This document shows positions 56,826 through 64,000 of a stretch of DNA of 64,000 nucleotides, one piece after another. Origin of the DNA: Pseudohalioglobus sediminis. Lineage in GTDB: Bacteria > Pseudomonadota > Gammaproteobacteria > Pseudomonadales > Halieaceae. How positions within the stretch are numbered: position 1 is the stretch's first letter; each line of letters begins with the position of its first letter. The position numbers and the translations under genes were made by a program. Under the pieces are notes generated by a model that did no database searches, was not told the DNA's origin, and was given only the letters and a program-made list of their open reading frames with translations. The stretch is taken from positions 1-64,000 of the forward strand of contig NZ_VTUX01000010.1 of NCBI RefSeq assembly GCF_008370495.1, read 5' to 3'.

Positions 56826-57430
56826 ACAGCCGTTTCGTCGCGATAGTCTGCTGCGCCTGCCTGTGGCTCTCTGGCTGCGCGGGGCTGCAAAAACCCGCAC
56901 CTGATGACCTGAGCTGGCAACAGCACCGCGAAGCATTGCAACAGCTGGAGCATTGGACAGCCAGCGGCAAGGTCGCCCTGCGCTCACCGGAGCAGGCCGA
57001 ATCGGCCGGCATGGTGTGGCAACAACGGGGCGGGGCCACCTCAATCCGCCTGTCCGGGCCTGTTGGCATTGGTGCCACGACGCTGGACAGCGATGGCGAG
57101 TACCTGGAAATCCGCCAGGGAGATGAATACAGTCGCTGGCGCCTGGACGATGCCCTGTTGCCGCAATCGGGCCGGCACTGGCAATTACCCCTGCAGGCGC
57201 TGCCTTACTGGATCAGGGGCATACCCGCGCCCGCACTGCCGCTACAGGAGGTCACCCTTGATGCCAACGGCCGCCTGCCGCTGAGCATACAGCAGCTGGA
57301 CTGGACGGTGGACTACGAGAGCTTCGGCGAATTCGAGGGTCACACACTGCCCACACGCCTGCGCGTTTACCGCGAGGATACCAGTGCGCGTATCATCCTG
57401 AGACAGTGGCGAGGATTCACCTCACCGTGA
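56822..57430 (+). CDS. lolB: Outer-membrane lipoprotein receptor LolB
   Basis: LolB takes lipoproteins from LolA and inserts them in the outer membrane. The 202-aa protein has a lipoprotein signal ending LSGC and the features [38 protein letters not shown] and [11 protein letters not shown]. Its ATG overlaps the upstream stop as ATGA, and its stop overlaps ispE as GTGA. It works downstream of LspA, also in this window. Confidence 0.93.
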   Translation: MNSRFVAIVCCACLWLSGCAGLQKPAPDDLSWQQHREALQQLEHWTASGKVALRSPEQAESAGMVWQQRGGATSIRLSGPVGIGATTLDSDGEYLEIRQGDEYSRWRLDDALLPQSGRHWQLPLQALPYWIRGIPAPALPLQEVTLDANGRLPLSIQQLDWTVDYESFGEFEGHTLPTRLRVYREDTSARIILRQWRGFTSP

Positions 57431-58275
57431 GCAAGAGCCTGACACTGCTTTCACCCGCCAAACTCAACCTGTTCCTGCACATCGTCGGGCGCAACGCGGA
57501 TGGCTACCATCGGCTGCAGACCCTGTTCCAACTCCTCGACTGGGGCGACGAGCTGACCTTCACTGCTGACGATTCCGGCACTATCAGCCTGCAGGGGGAT
57601 TGCCTGGGCATCCCCGCAGAGGAAAACCTGATCGTGCGCGCGGCGCGCAGCCTGCCCCGGAAACAGCCGTCACAGGGCGTCAGCATCTCACTGCACAAGC
57701 GCATACCGGCCGGCGGCGGCCTCGGCGGCGGCAGTTCCAATGCCGCGACCACGCTGCTGGCCCTCAACGCGCTCTGGCAACTGGACCTGAGCAGCGCTGA
57801 GTTGCAGCGGATCGGCCTGCAACTGGGAGCCGATGTCCCGGTCTTCGTTGCCGGCCACACGGCGTGGGCCGAGGGTGTCGGTGATGTGCTCACCCCGGTA
57901 GAGATGCCGCCGCGGTGGTACCTCGTTATTGCGCCCCCTTGCCATGTCTCCACCGCAGAAATTTTTTCCCATGAGCAATTGACACGGGACACCTCTGCCA
58001 TCAAAATGGCGGCCTTTTTTGAGGGCCACTCCCGGAACGATTGCCAACCCCTGGTGCGAAGTATTCACGACGAAGTGGATAAGGCACTGAATTGGCTGGA
58101 AAAGTTCGGAGACGCCCGGTTGACCGGAACCGGGAGCTGTGTGTTTTGCAGCTTCCCGGATGAAGCATCCGCCAGGTCAGCACTGGGCCAGCTGCCACTG
58201 CAATGGGCAGGGTTTGTGGCGCAGGGCCTGAACGAGTCGCCAGTGTTTGCAGCACTGGCCAGACCCAGAGATTAA
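57427..58275 (+). CDS. ispE: 4-diphosphocytidyl-2-C-methyl-D-erythritol kinase
   Basis: IspE is the GHMP kinase of the MEP isoprenoid pathway. The 282-aa protein has [20 protein letters not shown], the ATP loop [14 protein letters not shown] and the C-terminal [10 protein letters not shown] chose the GTG at 57427, overlapping the lolB stop, because GAGG lies 12 nt upstream and the N-terminus then matches E. coli (283 aa); an upstream GTG at 57406 adds seven residues. It ends 1 bp before tRNA-Gln. Confidence 0.95.
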   Translation: MSKSLTLLSPAKLNLFLHIVGRNADGYHRLQTLFQLLDWGDELTFTADDSGTISLQGDCLGIPAEENLIVRAARSLPRKQPSQGVSISLHKRIPAGGGLGGGSSNAATTLLALNALWQLDLSSAELQRIGLQLGADVPVFVAGHTAWAEGVGDVLTPVEMPPRWYLVIAPPCHVSTAEIFSHEQLTRDTSAIKMAAFFEGHSRNDCQPLVRSIHDEVDKALNWLEKFGDARLTGTGSCVFCSFPDEASARSALGQLPLQWAGFVAQGLNESPVFAALARPRD

Positions 58276-58276
58276 T

Positions 58277-58351
58277 TGGGGTGTCGCCAAGCGGCAAGGC
58301 ACCGGGTTTTGATCCCGGCATTCGCAGGTTCGAATCCTGCCACCCCAGCCA
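58277..58351 (+). tRNA. tRNA-Gln (TTG anticodon), CCA encoded
   Basis: The 75-nt sequence folds into a full cloverleaf: acceptor TGGGGTG/CACCCCA, D arm with GCCAAGCGGCAAGGC, anticodon stem CCGGG/CCCGG around TTTTGAT (anticodon TTG), T arm GCAGGTTCGAATCCTGC, discriminator G and genomic CCA at 58349-58351. The T-U1:A72 style start is typical of tRNA-Gln. It lies between ispE and prs, as in Pseudomonas and E. coli relatives, and no separate promoter is evident. Confidence 0.97.
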
Positions 58352-58363
58352 TACAAGAAGAGA

Positions 58364-58396
58364 GTGCTGCACGCCGTGGGCGTGTAGCACTTTTCT
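58364..58396 (+). terminator. Terminator-like hairpin between tRNA-Gln and prs
   Basis: GTGCTGCACGCC (58364-58375) pairs with GGCGTGTAGCAC (58379-58390), 12 bp with one G-T wobble and a 3-base loop, followed by TTTTCTCGTTT. It would terminate the ispE-tRNA transcript or define the tRNA 3' side, so prs probably depends on read-through or its own promoter. I could not identify that promoter in 58397-58447. Confidence 0.78.
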
Positions 58397-58447
58397 CGTT
58401 TGATGCGCCCAGACAAGTTCAACCCCGCAAAATCAAGGCAGGTAGCT

Positions 58448-59395
58448 GTGTCCTCGAAGATGATGGTTTTCTCCGGTAACGCCAACCCGGAACTCGCCCA
58501 TAAAGTCGCCAGCCGCCTGTATCTGTCACTGGGCAAGGCTGACGTCGGCAAGTTCAGCGACGGCGAGGTGGCCGTTGAGCTCAATGAGAACGTGCGCGGC
58601 AAGGACGTGTTCGTTGTGCAGTCCACCTGCGCTCCGACCAACGACAACCTGATGGAACTGCTGGTGATGATCGACGCGCTGCGCCGCGCCTCGGCCCACC
58701 GCATTACCGCGGTTGTGCCCTACTTCGGCTACGCCAGGCAGGACCGTCGGGTACGCTCCTCACGCGTGCCGATTACCGCCAAGGTCGTGGCCGACATGAT
58801 GGATGCCGTGGGCGTCGATCGCGTGCTAACCATGGATCTGCACGCAGAACAGATACAGGGCTTTTTCTCCTGCCCGGTGGACAACGTCTACGGCTCGCCG
58901 ATATTGAATGACGACATCGTGGCCCAGAACTACGAGAACCTGATCGTGGTATCACCGGACATTGGCGGTGTTGTGCGGGCCAGGGCCATTGCCAAGCAGC
59001 TGGATGAGGCCGACCTGGCAATCATCGACAAGCGTCGCCCGAAGGCCAACGAGGCCCAGGTAATGAACCTGATCGGTGATGTGGAAGGTCGCAGCTGCAT
59101 ACTGGTCGATGACATGGTCGATACTGCCGGCACCCTGTGCCAGGCCGCAAATGCCCTGAAAGAGCGCGGTGCCGTGGCTGTCTATGCCTACTGTACCCAC
59201 GCGGTACTTTCGGGCAAGGCACTGGACAATATTCGGAACTCCCAGCTGGACCAGCTGGTAGTCACCGATACGATTCCCCTGAGTGACGAGGCGAGAGCGA
59301 TACCGAAAATCCGCCAACTCACGACCGCCGACCTGCTGGCCGAGTCCATGCGTCGGGTGGCCAATGAGGAATCTATCAGCGCGCTGTTCCAGTAG
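58448..59395 (+). CDS. prs: Ribose-phosphate pyrophosphokinase
   Basis: Prs makes PRPP from ribose-5-phosphate and ATP, feeding purine, pyrimidine, NAD, histidine and tryptophan synthesis. The 315-aa protein has [24 protein letters not shown] and the PRPP loop [14 protein letters not shown] chose the GTG at 58448 ([17 protein letters not shown]), the same length as E. coli, with AGGCAGG upstream; a frame to 58400 adds residues inside the hairpin region. rplY follows after 72 bp. Confidence 0.96.
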   Translation: MSSKMMVFSGNANPELAHKVASRLYLSLGKADVGKFSDGEVAVELNENVRGKDVFVVQSTCAPTNDNLMELLVMIDALRRASAHRITAVVPYFGYARQDRRVRSSRVPITAKVVADMMDAVGVDRVLTMDLHAEQIQGFFSCPVDNVYGSPILNDDIVAQNYENLIVVSPDIGGVVRARAIAKQLDEADLAIIDKRRPKANEAQVMNLIGDVEGRSCILVDDMVDTAGTLCQAANALKERGAVAVYAYCTHAVLSGKALDNIRNSQLDQLVVTDTIPLSDEARAIPKIRQLTTADLLAESMRRVANEESISALFQ

Positions 59396-59467
59396 GGAAC
59401 AACGCAAACAGCAACCCGTTACCGCACCGGTCGCAAGTGCCGTAACGATAATCAAAGGAGTCTGACT

Positions 59468-60133
59468 ATGTCTGACCAATTTGAAGTACAAGCCGAGCTG
59501 CGCGAGGACATGGGGAAAGGTGCGAGCCGCCGCCTGCGTCGTCACGCCGATAAAGTCCCCGCCATCATCTATGGAGGCGGCAAGGACCCACAACCCTTGA
59601 CTATCATCCGCAAGGACCTGGAAAAGTCGCTGGAAAATGAAGCGTTCTACTCACACGTTCTCACCGTGAACGTGAACGGCGACCCGCAGCAGGCGATTCT
59701 CAAGGACCTGCAGCGTCATCCCGCCAAGAACTTCGTGATGCACGCTGACTTCATGCGCGTATCGGCCAAGGTGGCCCTGAAAGTGAATGTGCCCATCCAC
59801 TTCCTCAACGAAGAAGCTTGCCTCGGGGTGAAGATGGAAGGCGGCATTATCCAGCACCAGGCCACTGACATCGAAGTATCCTGTCTGCCGGGTGACATTC
59901 CCGAGTACATCGAAGTGGACATGATCGACGTCAAGACCGGCGATATCGTGCACCTGTCCGATGTCACCCTGCCGGAGGGCGTAACGTCTACAGCCCTGGC
60001 ACTGGGCGAAGACCACGACCTGGCCATCGCTTCCGTGATCGCACCGAAGGGCGGCTCAGTAGATGACGAGGAAGTCGAAGCTACTGATGCAGGCGAAGAA
60101 GACGCTGCAGAAGAAGACGACGGCGAGGATTAA
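59468..60133 (+). CDS. rplY: 50S ribosomal protein L25/Ctc, long form
   Basis: The 221-aa protein has the L25 domain that binds 5S rRNA (1-95: [26 protein letters not shown]) and the C-terminal TL5/Ctc beta domain ([30 protein letters not shown]). The last 25 residues are strongly acidic. E. coli has only the short form. AAGGAG lies 8 nt before the ATG. It is between prs and pth, as in Pseudomonas. Confidence 0.96.
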   Translation: MSDQFEVQAELREDMGKGASRRLRRHADKVPAIIYGGGKDPQPLTIIRKDLEKSLENEAFYSHVLTVNVNGDPQQAILKDLQRHPAKNFVMHADFMRVSAKVALKVNVPIHFLNEEACLGVKMEGGIIQHQATDIEVSCLPGDIPEYIEVDMIDVKTGDIVHLSDVTLPEGVTSTALALGEDHDLAIASVIAPKGGSVDDEEVEATDAGEEDAAEEDDGED

Positions 60134-60156
60134 TTCCTCGTCTTACGGCACCCGCG

Positions 60157-60744
60157 TTGACAGCCATCAAGCTGATCGCCGGCCTGGGTAACCCCGGTAA
60201 CGACTACCGGGGCACCCGCCACAACGCGGGCGCCGATTTCGTGGACGCACTGGCACGCCAGTGCGCCACCACTCTCCAACCCGAATCAAAATATTATGGA
60301 CTCGCTGGCCGCGTTACCTTCGCCGGCCATGATCTGCGCCTGCTCATCCCTACCACCTTTATGAATCGATCCGGTAAATCCGTCGCCGCGATGGCACAGT
60401 TTTTCAAGATCGCGCCTGAAGAAATCCTCATCGCCCACGATGAACTGGACATACCTGCAGGTACTGCCCGCTTCAAGCAGGGTGGAGGACACGGCGGCCA
60501 CAACGGCCTGCGCGACATTGTGCCGGCCCTGGGCAACTGCAAGAACTTCTTCCGCTTGCGTATCGGCATTGATCACCCGGGGCATGCCTCGAAAGTGTCA
60601 GGCTATGTACTGAGCCGACCATCGCCGGCGGACAGAGAGCGTATTGACGCGAGTATCGAAGAAGCCATCGCCGCCCTGCCCCTGCTACTGGATGGGGATG
60701 TCACCAAGGCGATGACACGTTTACACAGTTTCAAGGCAGCCTGA
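60157..60744 (+). CDS. pth: Peptidyl-tRNA hydrolase
   Basis: Pth recycles peptidyl-tRNA dropped from ribosomes and is essential in many bacteria. The 195-aa protein shows [20 protein letters not shown] with the catalytic His (about H22), [25 protein letters not shown] and [12 protein letters not shown]. The start is TTG at 60157 ([14 protein letters not shown]), chosen for homology; the nearest Shine-Dalgarno-like bases (ACGG) are weak. It lies 23 bp after rplY. Confidence 0.94.
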   Translation: MTAIKLIAGLGNPGNDYRGTRHNAGADFVDALARQCATTLQPESKYYGLAGRVTFAGHDLRLLIPTTFMNRSGKSVAAMAQFFKIAPEEILIAHDELDIPAGTARFKQGGGHGGHNGLRDIVPALGNCKNFFRLRIGIDHPGHASKVSGYVLSRPSPADRERIDASIEEAIAALPLLLDGDVTKAMTRLHSFKAA

Positions 60745-60767
60745 CTGCCCACTCCAAGGACAATCTC

Positions 60768-61862
60768 ATGGGTTTTAAATGCGGAATCGTCGGCCTGCCT
60801 AACGTGGGCAAATCCACCCTGTTCAATGCCCTGACCAGGGCCGGTATCGACGCTGAAAACTTTCCTTTCTGCACCATCGAGCCAAACGCCGGCGTCGTGC
60901 CCATCCCCGACCCGCGCCAGGACAAAATTGCCGCCATCGTCAAACCCGAGCGTGAAATCGCCACCACCATGGAGTTCGTCGATATTGCCGGACTGGTGGC
61001 AGGTGCGTCCAAGGGGGAAGGCCTGGGCAACCAGTTCCTCGCCAACATTCGCGAGACCGACGCGATCGCACACGTGGTGCGTTGCTTTGAAGACGACAAT
61101 GTCATTCACGTCGCCAACCAGATTGACCCGGCTTCCGATATCGAGGTGATCAACACCGAACTGGCGCTGGCAGACCTCGACAGCTGTGAGAAGCAGTTGC
61201 AGAAGGTGATCCGTGTGGCCAAGAGCGGCGACAAGGAAGCCGTGGCCATGAAAGCGCTGCTGGAGAACAAGTTGCTGCCCCAGCTCAACGAGGCGCGCCC
61301 GGTACGCGCCCTGGACCTTGATGGCAACGAGCAAGCGTTGCTCAGGCAGCTGTTCCTGCTCACGGTGAAACCGACCATGTACATTGCCAACGTGGATGAG
61401 GACGGCTTCGAAGACAATCCGCACCTGGAGGTGGTACGCCGCATCGCTGCGGAGGAAAAAGCGGTGGTGGTGGTCATCTGCAACAAGCTGGAGTCAGAGA
61501 TCATCGAGCTGGACGACGACGAGCGCGCTGAATTCCTGGCTGACCTGGGCATGGAAGAACCCGGCCTCAACCGGGTGATCCGCGCGGGCTATGAACTGCT
61601 CAACCTGCATACCTACTTCACCGCCGGCGAGAAAGAAGTTCGCGCCTGGACCGTACCCGTGGGGGCCACCGCCCCGGAGGCAGCCGGGGTTATTCATACC
61701 GACTTCCAGAAGGGCTTCATTCGCGCAGAAGTCATAGCCTATGACGACTTCATCGAATACAACGGCGAACAGGGCGCCAAGGACGCGGGGCGCTGGCGGC
61801 TCGAGGGCAAGGACTACGTGGTGCAGGACGGTGACGTCATCCACTTCCGTTTCAACGTCTAG
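60768..61862 (+). CDS. ychF: Redox-regulated ATPase YchF (OLA1 family)
   Basis: The 364-aa P-loop protein has [35 protein letters not shown] and [18 protein letters not shown] with a C-terminal TGS domain. YchF prefers ATP, binds ribosomes and limits catalase or oxidative-stress responses in E. coli. Its ATG has AAGGA upstream, 23 bp after pth; the order pth-ychF is conserved widely. Confidence 0.96.
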   Translation: MGFKCGIVGLPNVGKSTLFNALTRAGIDAENFPFCTIEPNAGVVPIPDPRQDKIAAIVKPEREIATTMEFVDIAGLVAGASKGEGLGNQFLANIRETDAIAHVVRCFEDDNVIHVANQIDPASDIEVINTELALADLDSCEKQLQKVIRVAKSGDKEAVAMKALLENKLLPQLNEARPVRALDLDGNEQALLRQLFLLTVKPTMYIANVDEDGFEDNPHLEVVRRIAAEEKAVVVVICNKLESEIIELDDDERAEFLADLGMEEPGLNRVIRAGYELLNLHTYFTAGEKEVRAWTVPVGATAPEAAGVIHTDFQKGFIRAEVIAYDDFIEYNGEQGAKDAGRWRLEGKDYVVQDGDVIHFRFNV

Positions 61863-61877
61863 TAACGGGCACCGGAA

Positions 61878-62777
61878 TCAGAACAAACGCTGGTAACTGA
61901 CCTGGTACAGGTTGAAAGACTCGTCAGAGTCATTTACAGAGCCGGTGGAATAGGCAAACTTGAGCGCATGCTTGCGCGCGAAGGGGAACACCAGCGTCGC
62001 CCCGATTTTGGAATCGCGCTGCAGGTCATCCAGGCGCCTGCCAGCCACCGTGCTGCGCCCGCCGCGGTATCCATTGAGGTCCAGGGACGCCCAGAACCCC
62101 GGGGCAAAGCGTCGCACCAGGTGCATCTCCAGGGACTGGATTGACCCCTGCTCCCGGGTGACGCCCAGAAAGTCATCGTTGTCGTCAAACACCCACACGC
62201 CCGCTTCAAGCTCCAGCAACCACCTGGGGCTGATCACCGTGATATAACCCAGCTCCGCCTTGGCAGCCCAGCGATTGGCGCCCACGTTGACGATTCTGTC
62301 GTTGTCATACTGCCCGGTGGGAGCCACAACTTTGAGGCTGGCGCCCAGGATAGGTCGCGGGTTGCGCCGCAACTCGGCAAATTCCGCCTTGTTCATGGTC
62401 GGGGCGCCGCTGAGATTGACCGACAAGGTCGCAGCGAAATCACCCCAACCCTGGTAGTCGCGCTTCAGCGATCCGGGGCCCTCGATGCGGCCTTCCATAT
62501 CACCGCTGGAGTAGGACTGCTCGATAATAAGGTTCGCCGTGCGACCGAAAAGATCCAGGGTACGCAGGTAGCCGATTACGCCGGTGTAAATGCGCGAGTC
62601 CACCCCCACCACGGGCAGCGACGGGTCCGGCACGATATCGCCGCGGGTGTAGATTGCCCCCAGGGTAAGCACCTGGGTGCCCTCCGGTGCCGGCCAGTAC
62701 GCTCGCGGTGTCAGCTCCTGCGCCACTGCGCCTGCCATGGACAGCAGAAACAGCAGCGGGATCAGTAGAATCTGCAT
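61878..62777 (-). CDS. Putative outer-membrane beta-barrel protein (transporter/MetA-pathway-like)
   Basis: The 299-aa protein has a cleavable signal peptide ending near GAVAQE and an all-beta sequence of alternating aromatic residues. It ends VSYQRLF with a terminal Phe, the outer-membrane barrel signature. It resembles proteins annotated as transporter or putative MetA-pathway barrels (QVLTLGAIYTRGD, APTGQYDNDRIVNVGANRW, FALKFAYSTGSVN-like strands). The identity is by style, so substrate is unknown. I chose the ATG at 62777; the frame runs open to 63122 inside the channel gene. It starts 41 bp after the voltage-gated channel gene on the same strand and may share its transcript. Confidence 0.6.
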   Translation of the reverse strand: MQILLIPLLFLLSMAGAVAQELTPRAYWPAPEGTQVLTLGAIYTRGDIVPDPSLPVVGVDSRIYTGVIGYLRTLDLFGRTANLIIEQSYSSGDMEGRIEGPGSLKRDYQGWGDFAATLSVNLSGAPTMNKAEFAELRRNPRPILGASLKVVAPTGQYDNDRIVNVGANRWAAKAELGYITVISPRWLLELEAGVWVFDDNDDFLGVTREQGSIQSLEMHLVRRFAPGFWASLDLNGYRGGRSTVAGRRLDDLQRDSKIGATLVFPFARKHALKFAYSTGSVNDSDESFNLYQVSYQRLF

Positions 62778-62818
62778 AAGGCAATTATGTTCCGGCGCAC
62801 CAGCAGGTGCAATCACGA

Positions 62819-63628
62819 CTATTTCCTGCTGGCCTCTATCAGCCCCCGCAAACTGCGGATCTCGTCGCGCAGTTCCAGCAGCGTGGGCTCGCCCGCGTCC
62901 AGGGCATCCTGCCGGGCCTGACGCTGGTGTTCCTCCTCGAGCACGTTGACCACGATTCCGATAATCATGTTCAGAAACGCGAACGCAGACAGGAAAATGA
63001 AACTGAGGTAGAACGCCCAGCTGAACGGATAAACGGCCATGGTCTCGTACATCACGTCCGTCCAGTCCTCGAAGGTCATGACCCGGAACAGGGTAAGCAT
63101 GGAGATGGCAATATCTCCCCACAACTCGGGATTGATGCCGGCAAAGAAGGTGCTGCCGATAGCCGCGTAGATATAGAAAATAATGAACATCATCAACATC
63201 ACGTAGCCGAGCTGCGGCATCGCGGCCAGCAGCGAATTCAGCAGGGTGCGCAATTCCGGAATGATGGACACCATGCGCAGCACCCTGAAAATACGTACCA
63301 GGCGCCCTATCAGGGCCAGCTCTGAGTCCTCGATGGGAATCAGGCTGACCACCACGATCAGGGTGTCAAAGACGTTCCAGCCGCTGTGAAAGAAGCGCTT
63401 CCTGTCGGGTTCGCCGAGAAAACGCACGGTGATCTCCGCAAGAAAGAACAGGGTAATGCCCCAGTCGAGGATGATAATCACCTGCGTCGCCAGCGGCGGC
63501 AACGGGTAGGTTTTCACCCCGATCATCAATGCCGACACCAGGATAATGGCGATCACCAGGGTTTCGAACAGCTTGTTACTGCGCAGGCGCTCGAATCGTG
63601 CCTGCAAGGCTTGCGTTTGGGTGGACAT
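62819..63628 (-). CDS. Single-domain voltage-gated cation channel (BacNav family)
   Basis: The 269-aa protein aligns well by eye with NavAb/NaChBac. S1-S3 occupy about 20-105. S4 has four arginines at every third position (RLVRIFRVLR). The pore reads TLFRVMTFEDWTDVMYE, with S6 after it (FLSAFAFLNMIIGIVVNVLEE). A C-terminal coiled coil ends the chain. The filter TFEDWTD (63076-63056) keeps the key Glu but has Asp at the positions of Ser178 and Met181 of NavAb, resembling the engineered calcium channel CavAb (TLDDWSD). Calcium permeability is therefore predicted. It would be a homotetramer in the inner membrane. Confidence 0.88.
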   Translation of the reverse strand: MSTQTQALQARFERLRSNKLFETLVIAIILVSALMIGVKTYPLPPLATQVIIILDWGITLFFLAEITVRFLGEPDRKRFFHSGWNVFDTLIVVVSLIPIEDSELALIGRLVRIFRVLRMVSIIPELRTLLNSLLAAMPQLGYVMLMMFIIFYIYAAIGSTFFAGINPELWGDIAISMLTLFRVMTFEDWTDVMYETMAVYPFSWAFYLSFIFLSAFAFLNMIIGIVVNVLEEEHQRQARQDALDAGEPTLLELRDEIRSLRGLIEASRK

Positions 63629-63851
63629 AGGCTCTACTTCCCTGGTTGCGCTGCACGCTGTGCACTGCGCATATAGTCAAGACACAAATTTGGCGGCGCC
63701 ATTTTAGGGCTTTTGACCACAGCTGCACAGCATCAACAAACGCACTGCAGCGCGGTGTTCGCGCCCTGTCAGCAAATCTGGCAGACATCGACATATCCCT
63801 TTCACCCGGCTTGCACTAGAATTTCCATCACATCCAGCAGAGGTTAAGTTA

Positions 63852-64000
63852 ATGTCCTATGTGAAGGTCGAATATCCCCGCGAGCAAGTTTGCCTGATCA
63901 CCTTGAATCGCCCGGAGCGCATGAATGCCATGGCCTTCGACGTGATGGTCCCGTTCAAGGAAGCACTGGATTCGGTAAGCTTCAATAATGACATCCGTGT
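63852..64000 (+). CDS. Enoyl-CoA hydratase/isomerase family protein (3' truncated by window)
   Basis: The first 49 codons read MSYVKVEYPREQVCLITLNRPERMNAMAF in content, the classic crotonase N-terminus (VCLITLNRPERMNAM). AGAGG lies 7-11 nt before the ATG. The frame is open to the window end, so the active-site loops are not visible. A beta-oxidation or related CoA role is expected. The 63629-63851 interval separates it from the divergent channel gene and shows a possible -10 TAGAAT (63817-63822) but no good -35. Confidence 0.85.
   Translation, partial: MSYVKVEYPREQVCLITLNRPERMNAMAFDVMVPFKEALDSVSFNNDIR

Noticed and set aside
62778-63122. N-terminal extension of the outer-membrane protein into the channel gene
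   Set aside because: The extension would bury the signal peptide and lies wholly in another gene's coding sequence.
1-64000. CRISPR arrays, insertion sequences or prophage
   Set aside because: No regularly spaced repeats, transposase, integrase or phage structural genes were recognised on either strand.

Overview
The window is a GC-rich stretch of about 64 kb from a free-living gammaproteobacterium. Nearly all of it is chromosomal core, and gene order closely follows several Pseudomonas aeruginosa core clusters as I remember them. The rest suggests a marine group near Cellvibrionales/Halieaceae: single-domain voltage-gated channel, DUF4124 proteins, class I fumarase, nadE next to pilSR. That family placement is an inference from style and context, not a search result. 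I see no phage, insertion sequence, integron or CRISPR array.

Layout. 1-435: leader and P1-type promoter of an rRNA operon that runs leftward out of the window. 436-6179: pssA, ilvY, ilvC (divergent from ilvY) and ilvIH (leftward); a long, hairpin-rich leader precedes ilvI. 6615-13530: two tandem DUF4124 genes converging on a leftward minor-pilin operon (pilE-pilV-pilW-pilX-pilY1). 13748-20872: clpB-yfiH-rluD (leftward), bamD (rightward) and nadE. 21043-24609: the PilS-PilR two-component system and one lone FimT/FimU-type pseudopilin. 24712-32037: ispH-fkpB-lspA-ileS-ribF-murJ, a tightly packed leftward series. 32056-36843: nudF-pyrB, then sbcB and fumarase, leftward. 37116-39820: a coiled-coil membrane protein and rpsB-tsf. 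40144-45466: map-glnD-dapC-nth (rightward). 45515-50764: smrA, a cysteine-rich CWC protein overlapping cysZ, rhlB, doxX and a MATE exporter. 50779-54809: hemA-prfA-prmC-moeB (leftward). 55041-61862: TPR lipoprotein-lolB-ispE-tRNA-Gln-prs-rplY-pth-ychF (rightward). 61878-63628: an outer-membrane protein and a voltage-gated cation channel. 63852-end: the start of an enoyl-CoA hydratase.

How the genes work together. Translation dominates (IleS, S2, EF-Ts, L25, RF1 and its methylase PrmC, Pth, YchF, Map, tRNA-Gln, the rRNA promoter). Envelope building comes next: LspA, BamD, LolB, MurJ, IspH and IspE for isoprenoids, PssA for phospholipid. Nucleotide and amino-acid precursors are covered by PyrB, Prs, NadE, RibF, IlvC, IlvIH, DapC and GlnD. 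Type IV pili are represented by PilSR and the minor pilins with PilY1.

The most interesting departures from the expected picture are: (i) a NavAb-like channel whose natural selectivity filter carries the extra acidic residues used to make engineered channels calcium selective; (ii) a minor-pilin operon displaced to the far side of clpB, leaving a single FimT/FimU gene at the usual site; (iii) a PilY1 that appears to lack the canonical calcium loop and MIDAS; (iv) an endonuclease III with an atypical cysteine spacing. I found no convincing wholly new multi-gene system; the channel plus outer-membrane protein pair is the closest candidate.
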